A stretch of DNA of 5,578 nt from Dialister sp. UBA6422 (lineage in GTDB: Bacteria > Bacillota > Negativicutes > Veillonellales > Dialisteraceae): contig DJPC01000057.1 in assembly GCA_002439665.1 (NCBI GenBank), positions 6,340 to 11,917 of the forward strand, in the 5' to 3' direction. This document shows, piece by piece, positions 1 through 5,578 of the stretch (within the stretch, counting starts at the first letter, position 1; the number at the start of each line of letters is the position of its first letter). The translations under genes and the position numbers were made by a program. Under the pieces are notes generated by a model, which did no database searches, had not been told where the DNA came from, and saw nothing but the letters and a program-made list of their open reading frames with translations.

Positions 1-225
1 TTCTTTGGTCGGATTGGTATCATCGAAACGGATATTGGTTGCCCCATGATATTTTTCTCCAATGCCAAAGTTGAGACAAATACTCTTTACATGACCGATA
101 TGAAGGTATCCATTAGGTTCCGGTGGAAAACGAGTCATGACTCGATCATTAGCGTATACATGATTTTCGATATCCTTATTGATTTCTGCTTCAATAAAAT
201 TGGAAGCTTCTCTTTTTTCTTCCAT
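1..225 (-). CDS. glnS: Glutaminyl-tRNA synthetase, N-terminal 75 residues (partial at window edge)
   Basis: This is the start of a class I glutaminyl-tRNA synthetase, the cytoplasmic enzyme that attaches glutamine to tRNA-Gln using ATP. Translating the minus strand from ATG at 225-223 gives an N-terminus with the stretch [18 protein letters not shown] at about residues 32-49. This is the HIGH ATP-binding signature in the form typical of GlnRS and eukaryotic-type GluRS; it continues to [12 protein letters not shown] at 64-75, also characteristic of GlnRS. The frame is open to base 1, so the KMSKS-type loop and anticodon-binding barrels lie outside. The start is supported by a GGAGG ribosome site (bases 233-237) 7 nt upstream, and I found no in-frame ATG, GTG or TTG in the roughly 60 bases before it. 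It follows gltX but is separated from it by a terminator and has its own promoter. The main alternative, a non-discriminating GluRS, is less likely because a bacterial-type GltX sits next door. Confidence 0.95.
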   Translation of the reverse strand, partial: MEEKREASNFIEAEINKDIENHVYANDRVMTRFPPEPNGYLHIGHVKSICLNFGIGEKYHGATNIRFDDTNPTKE

Positions 226-471
226 TGACGTTCCTCCATTCGTTGGATTGGAAACTAGATGAAGAATGCACCCAAACTGCTCCTTGGAAAAATGGATAGC
301 CCAGAATGCATCACTAGCCATAGGAAAAAGAATGTAGCATCCATCTGGCTATGACAATCTCAACCTGATGATCCATTTTAAAAATATCTAGCTACTTCAT
401 CAGACTCTCTAGCCTGCCAATCACAAATCACTGATTGATATGCATGAATACCGTAAAGAAAGGGTATTTTG
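226..471 (-). promoter_or_regulatory. Long structured 5' leader of glnS, possible cis-regulatory RNA
   Basis: If transcription starts near 471, the glnS mRNA carries an untranslated leader of about 245 nt with no convincing gene in it. In minus-strand sense it holds AATACC/GGTATT near the 5' end and a 7-bp helix CTGATGA/TCATCAG (bases 397-403 with 365-371). It also holds a terminator-like element, AGATGGATGC (346-337) pairing with GC-T-ATCCATTT (300-290), with a T bulge and a 36-nt loop, ending in five Ts (292-288). Competing pairings exist: ATCCATTTT (297-289) also matches AAAATGGAT (379-371) over 9 bp, and CTTCATC (264-258) near the ribosome site matches GATGAAG (401-395). No canonical T-box sequence (AGGGTGGNACCGCG) is visible, so no known riboswitch class is assigned. 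Helices of 7-9 bp can occur by chance in a leader this long. Confidence 0.4.
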
Positions 472-477
472 ATACTT

Positions 478-506
478 ATTTTATCACATAGGTCGGTTAG
501 GTTCAA
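478..506 (-). promoter_or_regulatory. Probable sigma-70/sigma-A promoter of glnS
   Basis: Read on the minus strand, TTGAAC (506-501) is followed after exactly 17 nt by TAAAAT (483-478), with TG one base before the -10 (extended -10, TGATAAAAT). Both hexamers differ from consensus at one or two positions and the spacing is optimal. Transcription would start near 471 and run to glnS. It lies immediately downstream of the gltX terminator region, which supports glnS being an independent transcription unit. Confidence 0.7.
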
Positions 507-532
507 AAAATAGTTTCAATAAAATAGCATGT

Positions 533-576
533 CAAAAGACATGGACCACTTCTTGTGAATAGGTTCATGTCTTTTG
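533..576. other. Long inverted repeat between gltX and glnS, possible secondary terminator
   Basis: The arms CAAAAGACATGGACC (533-547) and GGTTCATGTCTTTTG (562-576) flank a 14-nt loop. In plus-strand RNA they give 15 bp with one G-U pair. In minus-strand RNA they give 11 bp, an A-C mismatch and 3 more bp. The left arm overlaps a second, smaller palindrome, CATGTC-AAAA-GACATG (528-543), so the central GACATG has two possible partners. No T-run follows the stem on either strand, although minus-strand sequence after it is AT-rich (TATTTTATT). It could be a backup terminator for gltX, a processing or stability element, or a protein-binding dyad just upstream of the glnS -35 box. Confidence 0.5.
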
Positions 577-605
577 GCCTCCATGAATATTCTATTTCGC
601 TTATC

Positions 606-647
606 AAAAAATGGATGCCTCTCTACGTATAGGGAAGCATCCATTTT
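606..647 (-). terminator. Intrinsic terminator of gltX
   Basis: In the minus-strand transcript AAAATGGATGC (647-637) and GCATCCATTTT (618-608) form a perfect 11-bp stem around an 18-nt loop, and the T-run covers bases 611-606 (six Ts, partly inside the stem). It begins 60 bases past the gltX stop codon, the expected position for ending the yacL-ispDF-gltX transcript. The stem is only moderately GC-rich in the centre, so read-through is possible. The symmetric A and T flanks could also give weak termination from the other strand, but no plus-strand gene is present. Confidence 0.8.
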
Positions 648-671
648 AAAATTCTAGAGATGTAAATGACT

Positions 672-691
672 ATTTGGCTATACTGCCAAAT
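672..691. other. Small hairpin just after the gltX stop codon
   Basis: ATTTGGC (672-678) and GCCAAAT (685-691) form a perfect 7-bp inverted repeat around a 6-nt loop, 15 bases beyond the gltX stop. No T-run follows on the minus strand, so it is not a standard terminator by itself. It may protect the 3' end of the mRNA or be incidental. Confidence 0.35.
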
Positions 692-706
692 GAATCATCC
701 CATGGA

Positions 707-2167
707 TTAGCAATATTTCAAACTGTCATGGAGACGGCTTAATGTCTTTTCTCTACCAAAGAGTTCCATCATTTCAAACATGCCTGGTCCCTGGGTAACG
801 CCAGTCAATGCAATACGAGCTGGTTCATAAGCAGCTTTTCCTTTGATGCCATGTTCTTTCATAGTCGCATTGAAACATTTTTTAATAGATGCCTGGTCAA
901 AGGTATCCAGCTCTTCTAATGCTGCTGTGAAAGCTGTAATCAGTTCCTTACTCGTTGCCACTTTCATGATAGCCAGTACTTCTGGATCTGTCAGTTCTGG
1001 CATATCTTCGAAGAAGAGCTTCAGTTCATTAGCAGCCTGGCCAGCATAGTAAATATGGTCTTTCATGTACCATACCACTCTCTTTAGCCAATCCTTCTTT
1101 TCTTCTGTAGGATGTTCTTCTGCATAGCCCGCTTTGACTAAGAAAGGGAATACCACATCAAAGAGCTGATTTTCGTCCAATTTCTTCATGTACTGGAAAT
1201 TGATCCAGTTGAGTTTATTGATATCAAATACAGCATCATTGGAGGATACACGCTTCATAGAGAACTGTTTGATCAATTCTTCTTCTGTGAAGATTTCCTG
1301 ATCTCCCTTCGGAGTCCACCCCAGAAGGGCCAGATAATTGACTACAGCCTGTGGCAGATAGCCCATATTCTTATATTCTGTAACAGAAGTAGCTCCGTGA
1401 CGTTTACTCATCTTCTTGTGGTCTTCCCCAAGAATCAAAGAAATATGGCCAAACTTCGGCACTTCATAGCCCAAAGCTTCATAAATCGCCAACTGACGAG
1501 GTGTATTGGACAGATGTTCTTCTGCGCGGATAACGTGGGTTACGCCCATGAGAGCATCATCGATAACAACAGCGAAATTATAAACCGGAATGCCATCGGA
1601 CTTGACAATAATAAAGTCTCCTACACCAGCTGCCTGAAATTCTACATGGCCACGAACCATATCATCAAAAGCAAAAACGCCTTCTTTTCTGACTTTCAAA
1701 CGAATAACCGGTTTTCTTCCTTCTGCTTTGTAGGAAGCGATTTCTTCATCTGTCAGGTGGCGGCAATGTTCATCATATACGGGAGTTTTCCCTTCAGCCA
1801 ATTGTTTTTTGCGGCTTTCTTCCAGTTCTTCTGCTGTGCAATAGCAATAGTATGCTTTGCCTTCATCCAGCAGGCGCTGTACTTCTTTTTTATAAATATC
1901 CAAACGTTCTGTCTGGCGATATGGGCCATTAGGACCACCTACATCAATGCCTTCATCCCAGTTCATGCCAAGCCATTTCAATGATTCTTTGATATTTTCT
2001 TCTGATTCTCTAGTGGAACGCTTCAGATCTGTATCTTCGATACGGACCAGGAATGTACCGCCTGCATGGCGAGCTACGAGCCAATTGAACAAAGCGGAAC
2101 GAGCGCCCCCAATATGAAATGGACCTGTGGGACTTGGGGCAAAACGAACTTTTAATTTCTTATCCAT
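707..2167 (-). CDS. gltX: Glutamyl-tRNA synthetase
   Basis: This complete 486-residue class I synthetase has the usual length for bacterial GluRS. It joins glutamate to tRNA-Glu in the cytoplasm, feeding protein synthesis and, where present, the tRNA-dependent tetrapyrrole route. The N-terminus reads RFAPSPTGPFHIGGARSALF with the HIGH-type motif at residues 18-21, and the KMSKR loop is at 252-256 in the stretch EDHKKMSKRHGA. C108 and C110 with C135 and H137 reproduce the Cys-x-Cys...Cys-x-His pattern of the zinc site described in E. coli GluRS. The last roughly 150 residues form the helical anticodon-binding region. The start is fixed by an AAGGAGG site (2184-2178) 10 nt upstream. It follows ispDF after 108 nt with no obvious promoter between, so it is probably the last gene of the yacL-ispDF-gltX operon, ended by the hairpin at 606-647. 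With glnS next door it is inferred to be discriminating; sequence alone does not prove this. Confidence 0.97.
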   Translation of the reverse strand: MDKKLKVRFAPSPTGPFHIGGARSALFNWLVARHAGGTFLVRIEDTDLKRSTRESEENIKESLKWLGMNWDEGIDVGGPNGPYRQTERLDIYKKEVQRLLDEGKAYYCYCTAEELEESRKKQLAEGKTPVYDEHCRHLTDEEIASYKAEGRKPVIRLKVRKEGVFAFDDMVRGHVEFQAAGVGDFIIVKSDGIPVYNFAVVIDDALMGVTHVIRAEEHLSNTPRQLAIYEALGYEVPKFGHISLILGEDHKKMSKRHGATSVTEYKNMGYLPQAVVNYLALLGWTPKGDQEIFTEEELIKQFSMKRVSSNDAVFDINKLNWINFQYMKKLDENQLFDVVFPFLVKAGYAEEHPTEEKKDWLKRVVWYMKDHIYYAGQAANELKLFFEDMPELTDPEVLAIMKVATSKELITAFTAALEELDTFDQASIKKCFNATMKEHGIKGKAAYEPARIALTGVTQGPGMFEMMELFGREKTLSRLHDSLKYC

Positions 2168-2195
2168 GAAATGATTTCCTCCTTAAAATGCATGT

Positions 2196-2230
2196 TTGCT
2201 ATCTGCTTTCAAGGGAAAGCAGGAAAGCAA
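2196..2230 (-). promoter_or_regulatory. Hairpin with tandem 8-mer repeat upstream of the gltX ribosome site
   Basis: On the minus strand, CTGCTTTC (2222-2215) and GAAAGCAG (2210-2203) form a perfect 8-bp stem with loop CCTT. It is extended across a small internal loop by TTGCT (2230-2226) with AGCAA (2200-2196). The left side contains a perfect tandem repeat, TGCTTTCC twice (2229-2222 and 2221-2214), so GAAAGCA can pair with either copy. The stem ends 11 bases before the AAGGAGG site. No T-run follows, so it is not an intrinsic terminator. It may affect mRNA processing, stability or translation of gltX, or be a protein or RNA binding site. Confidence 0.45.
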
Positions 2231-2275
2231 TCTATAAAATGGTAGCTCACGACTAAAATATCCTAGTCATAGCAA

Positions 2276-3442
2276 CTATTTTCTAAAAATAATCACCGAT
2301 GCCAAAGCAGCCATACCTTCTTTTCTACCTATAGCACCGAGTTTTTCATTGGTGGTAGCTTTTACGCCTACTTGGCTTTCTTGGACCCCAAGTAGGGACG
2401 CAATGGAAGTTTTTATGCGAGAAATATGGGGTGCCAGTTTCGGCCTTTCAGCAATCACTGTACTATCGATATTGCCTACCATATATCCTTCTTTATCTAA
2501 TATAGATTTCACCTGGAGTAATAGCTTGGCACTGTCCGCCCCAGCAAACCGCTCATCTGTGTCAGGAAAATAATGCCCAATATCAGGAAGCCCTGCAGCA
2601 CCAAGCATGGCATCCATAATGGAATGGAGCAATACATCTGCATCGCTATGCCCCAAAAGGCCTCCTGTTTCTTGTATAAGAACGCCACCTAGGATAAGGG
2701 GACGATTCTCATCATAGCGATGAATATCATACCCCTCTCCTATACGAAAAGGGGGTTCATTTTTTTGAATCATCTGTACAAATCGGCTCCAATCTTGCGG
2801 GGTTGTTACTTTAAAGAAATCTTCGCTTCCTGGAATCATAGTCACAGGAACGCCTGCTTTTTCTAGCACAGACGCATCATCTGTGACTCCTGCTAAAGAA
2901 GACATTCCTTTCATAGAAGCAATCATGACATCAGAAAAAGCCCCCTGAGGCGTCTGTGCCCGGTACAGGCGGCTTCTATCAGGCGTAGAAAGAATGGTAC
3001 TATGTTCCACTTCTTTGATGGTATCTACACAAGGAACCCCTACAGCCACCGCAGGATTTTCCTTAGTAATAGATCGAAAGGCTTCATCGATGGTCCGTCC
3101 ATCTACAAAAGGCCTTGCGCCATCGTGAATCAGAACTTTCTTCGATAAATGGGATAGCGCTTTAAGTCCATTCTTCACTGATTCCACTCTAGTAGCACCG
3201 CCAGGTGCAAATTTCACAGGAATGTGGTGTTCTAAAGTTCCTAGAATGGACTCAAATATATGCTCTTCTTCTTTCCTTGCCACAATAACAAGTTCTGAAA
3301 TATCTTCACTAGAAAAAACATTTTTCAATGTATAAAAAATCAATGGACGTCCCTTATGCTCTAAAAGCAATTTATTGACCGGCGCCCCCATTCGGCTTCC
3401 TTGTCCAGCCGCCACTAAAATTAAACTATTTAAACTATTCAT
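2276..3442 (-). CDS. ispDF: Bifunctional IspD-IspF: MEP cytidylyltransferase / MECDP synthase
   Basis: This 388-residue protein fuses two enzymes of the non-mevalonate (MEP) isoprenoid pathway. Residues 1 to about 225 are IspD, which couples CTP to 2-C-methyl-D-erythritol 4-phosphate. Visible marks are the nucleotide loop AAGQGSRMG (11-19) with K24, DGARPF (107-112), QTPQGA (163-168), TDDAS (187-191) and KVTTPQDW (211-218). Residues about 231-388 are IspF, which cyclises the later intermediate to 2-C-methyl-D-erythritol 2,4-cyclodiphosphate. It has GEGYDIHRY (235-243), where D239 and H241 are expected metal ligands with H273, then GHSDAD (264-269), [13 protein letters not shown] (284-296 region) and [14 protein letters not shown] (363-376). 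The domains meet with only a few linker residues. The intermediate step, IspE, is not encoded here. The ATG overlaps the yacL stop codon by ATGA and has only a weak ribosome site, suggesting translational coupling. Both domains look intact. Confidence 0.96.
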   Translation of the reverse strand: MNSLNSLILVAAGQGSRMGAPVNKLLLEHKGRPLIFYTLKNVFSSEDISELVIVARKEEEHIFESILGTLEHHIPVKFAPGGATRVESVKNGLKALSHLSKKVLIHDGARPFVDGRTIDEAFRSITKENPAVAVGVPCVDTIKEVEHSTILSTPDRSRLYRAQTPQGAFSDVMIASMKGMSSLAGVTDDASVLEKAGVPVTMIPGSEDFFKVTTPQDWSRFVQMIQKNEPPFRIGEGYDIHRYDENRPLILGGVLIQETGGLLGHSDADVLLHSIMDAMLGAAGLPDIGHYFPDTDERFAGADSAKLLLQVKSILDKEGYMVGNIDSTVIAERPKLAPHISRIKTSIASLLGVQESQVGVKATTNEKLGAIGRKEGMAALASVIIFRK

Positions 3443-4551
3443 GCCACTTCATTTTCCAACTTAGCAAAAATCATTTTTCCTGCAGAGGTTTGTAGTACAG
3501 AGGTAATAATAACCGGCACTTCTCGGCCAATGCATTGGCTACCGCCTTCTACTACAATCATAGTACCATCTTCCAGGTATGCCACACCTTGACCTTCTTC
3601 TTTGCCATTTTTTACAAGCTGAACAAAAATCTGCTCTCCTGGAATCACAGCTGGCTTTACAGCAATGGCCAGATCATTCACATTGAGGACGGTCACTCCC
3701 TGCAGTTCTGCCACTTTATTCAAATTATAGTCATTGGTGATAATCTTATAGCCCTTTTCCCGAGCCAATTTGATCAGTTTGGAATCCACTTCATTGATAT
3801 CTTCGAAATCATCGGTAATAATTTTAATATCATCCCGATTTTTCTTTCTCATGTGGTTTAAAATATCCAATCCCCGGCGCCCTCTATTTCGTTTCAGTAC
3901 ATCAGAGCTATCGGCAATTTTCTGTAATTCTTCCAACACAAAAACGGGCACCACAATAGGGCCTTCCAAAAAACCTGTTTGGTAAATATCTGCCACGCGA
4001 CCATCAATAATGATATTGGTATCTAGGAGCTTTCCAATATATTTCTCTTTACTTTTCTTCTTTTCTTTATCGCTCCGGCTTTCGGCATGGAATTTAAACC
4101 AGCTGGCCATTTCTGCCTTTTTGCTAACAGCCAGATGCATTCCCAAATAGCCTAGCACAATACTGAGTACCACAGACACATAAGGCCCAATATAAGGCAC
4201 ACTGCCAAAGGCAAGACCTACTAGATTGGCAATAATAAGTCCTAAGAAAAGTCCCAATGTACCTGCCACCAGGTCTTGGGTAGACATAGCAGATAAAGAC
4301 TTCTCCATGCGAGAAGTGAAAGCATATAAACTTTGAATCAAGTAAGGAGAAATGGCGCACCCTACAATAGCACCTAAAATACCGCCCAAAAGCATCGCAC
4401 CTAGGGACATGAAAGTAATCCCCAGTATGGTCTCTGTCAAAACAGAATTAGGAAGCAGCGCCGTCAGCACTGATTCTCCTTGACGAGATAAAACGATTCC
4501 TAGGACAGTAAAGAGCAGAACAAATATGGTTCGTAATATTTTTTCCGGCAT
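3439..4551 (-). CDS. yacL: YacL-family membrane protein with PIN and TRAM domains
   Basis: This 370-residue protein has three parts. The N-terminus holds four hydrophobic segments at about residues 5-22, 43-67, 94-116 and 119-142, predicted to anchor it in the cytoplasmic membrane. A charged, lysine-rich linker (about 144-172) leads to a PIN nuclease-like domain (about 174-295). Its acidic residues are D177 (LLDTN), E207/E208 (VLEEL), D256 (EVDSKL) and D274 (TNDYN), the usual metal-binding set. A TRAM domain (about 297-362), an RNA-binding fold, closes the protein. The architecture and position before ispD/ispF and gltX match Bacillus subtilis YacL. Membrane-linked RNA cleavage is inferred from the domains; the substrate is unknown to me. 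The start is supported by GAGG (4564-4561) 9 nt upstream. It is probably the first gene of the operon, as a promoter-like site precedes it. The disA/radA genes that often lie upstream in Firmicutes are not seen here. Confidence 0.92.
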   Translation of the reverse strand: MPEKILRTIFVLLFTVLGIVLSRQGESVLTALLPNSVLTETILGITFMSLGAMLLGGILGAIVGCAISPYLIQSLYAFTSRMEKSLSAMSTQDLVAGTLGLFLGLIIANLVGLAFGSVPYIGPYVSVVLSIVLGYLGMHLAVSKKAEMASWFKFHAESRSDKEKKKSKEKYIGKLLDTNIIIDGRVADIYQTGFLEGPIVVPVFVLEELQKIADSSDVLKRNRGRRGLDILNHMRKKNRDDIKIITDDFEDINEVDSKLIKLAREKGYKIITNDYNLNKVAELQGVTVLNVNDLAIAVKPAVIPGEQIFVQLVKNGKEEGQGVAYLEDGTMIVVEGGSQCIGREVPVIITSVLQTSAGKMIFAKLENEVA

Positions 4552-4640
4552 CTATGACATCCTCTTTATATCTAAAAATGAGTATAATAGTTCCCATTAG
4601 AGCATACAAAAACAGACTTTCTTTGTGTTGTGTAGTTTTT

Positions 4641-4649
4641 ATTATATCA
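4641..4649 (-). promoter_or_regulatory. Probable extended -10 promoter for the yacL-ispDF-gltX operon
   Basis: On the minus strand the sequence TGATATAAT (4649-4641) is a perfect -10 hexamer with the extended TG element. No good -35 stands at 16-18 nt; the nearest is TGAAAT (4669-4664) at 17 nt, while the attractive TTGTCA (4660-4655) is only 8 nt away and cannot serve. Transcription would start near 4634, giving a leader of about 80 nt. Its place after the hairpin at 4680-4716 and before yacL fits an operon promoter. Confidence 0.6.
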
Positions 4650-4679
4650 TAATTTGACAAAGGATTTCATTAATTTATT

Positions 4680-4716
4680 AAAGAGTCGCCGATTTATTTA
4701 AAATCAGCGACTCTTT
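4680..4716 (-). terminator. Probable terminator of the nitrogenase-like gene
   Basis: In minus-strand RNA AAAGAGTCGCTGATTT (4716-4701) pairs with AAATCGGCGACTCTTT (4695-4680) over 16 bp with one U-G pair and a 5-nt loop. The same position is a C-A mismatch in plus-strand RNA, so the stem favours leftward transcripts. It lies 94 bases past the stop of the nitrogenase-like gene and just before the yacL promoter. The trailing U-run is short (three Us in the stem end, then AATAAATTAA), so efficiency is uncertain, but the strong stem and position make this the likeliest role. Confidence 0.7.
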
Positions 4717-4810
4717 CTACGTTTTATCAATGAATAAAAAACTTTTATCCTGACAAAATCAATGATGTTTTTCCATTGTATTCCTATTTTTATAGATTGC
4801 TTTATGTTTC

Positions 4811-5578
4811 TTACGCTTTTTCCATAGCGGCTCTTAGCTTAGCATTCCACAGCTCTTCGTACAAATAGGCTGCGCCGCGAAGGCCAACCATAGGAACATC
4901 GGTAAAATGCACTTCATCATGGGAAGGTAACGCAATATGGAAAGAGGCAAAGTGTTTCCCCAGTCTTTTCATATGCATGGTCTCATGGCTACTACCTAAA
5001 AGCAATCCGCCGGACCAGTTTTCATAGTCTTCTCCAATGGTCTTATCATCTTTTCCTACAATACGGATTTCATCGGCAGCAGGATTCGTGCGGTCTGTTT
5101 TTGCCTGGCAATGAATCGTCATCTTGGCCGTATCTGCCCACTCGCGGCGAATCGCTTCTGCAATACCTAATGCTTCTGAAGGCGGTGCGGATACCAGGAT
5201 ATGATCAAACCAAAGCGCTCCCCAAAGAGATTCTAGATTATTTCCCTTTCGGAAAAGATAGGACTTTTCTTTCTCTCCTTCTTCTTTAAGAAGCGTCATA
5301 TCTCCGCATCCCAAGGCTTCCACAATAGACGATACCCATGCCAATGTTCCCTCTACTCCATAAGGAAGACCTATAGAAATATAAGGAATGCCAAAATCTT
5401 CTTCCATGGTCTTAGCCAAAGAAAGTCCCAATTCATCTCTGACCACTACATTCAGTGCAGCCGATGGTGCTTTCATGATCGTATCCCAGGTATCACCTGC
5501 CCCCGGCATAGATATAACAGGTACATGCGCTTTTTCCAAGATGCGGCGGATTTCACAAGCATCTTCCCGCCCTTTCAT
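4811..5578 (-). CDS. Nitrogenase component 1-like oxidoreductase, C-terminal 255 residues (partial)
   Basis: The visible residues resemble the middle and C-terminal domains of the NifD/NifK/NifE/NifN superfamily (oxidoreductase/nitrogenase component 1). Recognisable blocks are REDACEIRRILE (4-15), LNVVVRDELG (42-51), FGIPYISIGLPYGVEGT (62-78), a Rossmann-like strand ILVSAPPSEALGIAEAI (127-143), GGLLLGSSHE (190-199) and the closing VPMVGLRGAAYLYEELWNA (228-246). The family reduces difficult substrates or builds metal cofactors, usually with a NifH-like ATPase; the substrate here is unknown. Against NifD, the region aligns without gaps and the FeMo-cofactor cysteine (NLVxC) corresponds to R47, arguing against a true nitrogenase. 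Members are usually 400-500 residues. The P-cluster-type cysteines would lie in the N-terminal part, beyond the window. The ATG at the very edge is therefore probably an internal methionine. The gene ends with TAA at 4813-4811, is followed by a probable terminator, and appears to be a different transcription unit from yacL. Confidence 0.85.
   Translation of the reverse strand: MKGREDACEIRRILEKAHVPVISMPGAGDTWDTIMKAPSAALNVVVRDELGLSLAKTMEEDFGIPYISIGLPYGVEGTLAWVSSIVEALGCGDMTLLKEEGEKEKSYLFRKGNNLESLWGALWFDHILVSAPPSEALGIAEAIRREWADTAKMTIHCQAKTDRTNPAADEIRIVGKDDKTIGEDYENWSGGLLLGSSHETMHMKRLGKHFASFHIALPSHDEVHFTDVPMVGLRGAAYLYEELWNAKLRAAMEKA

Noticed and set aside
314..376. A 20-codon minus-strand open frame (ATG at 376-374, TAG at 316-314) in the glnS leader, a possible leader peptide.
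   Set aside because: No ribosome binding site precedes the ATG and the peptide has only one Gln codon, so there is no attenuation-type signature.
226..471. T-box riboswitch upstream of glnS.
   Set aside because: The leader length fits, but no AGGGTGGNACCGCG-like antiterminator sequence or convincing specifier loop is visible.
1397..1984. A 195-codon open frame on the plus strand.
   Set aside because: It lies wholly opposite gltX, whose conserved HIGH/KMSKR reading frame is certain; its protein shows no recognisable motif and there is no promoter evidence.
2251..2268. Hairpin GACTA/TAGTC just after the ispDF stop as a terminator.
   Set aside because: Only 5 bp with an 8-nt loop and no T-run; too weak to support.
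2231..2275. An internal promoter for gltX in the ispDF-gltX spacer, using TATAGA-like sequence.
   Set aside because: No matching -35 at suitable spacing; operon transcription from upstream explains expression more simply.
4655..4660. TTGTCA as a minus-strand -35 for the yacL promoter.
   Set aside because: It is only 8 nt from the TATAAT hexamer, far too close for a sigma-70-type promoter; the extended TG element is a better explanation.
4448..4660. A 70-codon minus-strand frame spanning the yacL promoter and start.
   Set aside because: It overlaps the clear yacL N-terminus in another frame, and its start would lie upstream of or at the predicted transcription start.
4654..4681. Plus-strand promoter TTGACA-N16-TATTAA.
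   Set aside because: The -35 is perfect but the -10 is poor. It would read straight into the hairpin at 4680-4716, and no plus-strand gene follows.

Overview
The window is a housekeeping segment of a bacterial chromosome in which every recognisable gene lies on the minus strand. The core, in the direction of transcription, is a YacL-type membrane PIN-TRAM protein, a fused IspD-IspF isoprenoid enzyme, and glutamyl-tRNA synthetase (gltX). This matches the yacL-ispD-ispF-gltX order known from Bacillus and other Firmicutes. That synteny, strong AGGAGG-type ribosome binding sites and moderate-to-low GC point to Bacillota. The IspDF fusion, a glutaminyl-tRNA synthetase and a nitrogenase-component-1-like gene together make a Negativicutes (Veillonella/Dialister-like) host a reasonable but unproven guess.

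Layout from right to left. 5578-4811: C-terminal part of a nitrogenase component 1-like protein, entering from beyond the window edge. 4810-4552: intergenic region with a 16-bp stem hairpin (probable terminator) and then an extended -10 promoter reading into yacL. 4551-3439: yacL. 3442-2276: ispDF, whose ATG overlaps the yacL stop codon (ATGA), so the two are probably translationally coupled. 2275-2168: spacer with a compact hairpin just before the gltX ribosome binding site. 2167-707: gltX. 706-226: a 481-base gene-free stretch holding hairpins and a clear intrinsic terminator for gltX, then a good sigma-70-type promoter and a leader of about 245 nt with several alternative pairings. 225-1: the first 75 codons of glnS, leaving the window at the left edge.

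Function. IspDF supplies two non-consecutive steps of the MEP isoprenoid pathway. GltX charges tRNA-Glu, and GlnS charges tRNA-Gln directly, so GltX here is probably the discriminating type. YacL is a conserved membrane-anchored putative nuclease of unclear role that travels with these genes.

The least ordinary items are the nitrogenase-like protein, which appears to lack the cofactor cysteine of true NifD, and the long, structured glnS leader, which shares sequence blocks with the gltX terminator. I saw no CRISPR array, tRNA, rRNA, insertion sequence or phage gene, and no clear evidence of an undescribed system beyond these leads.
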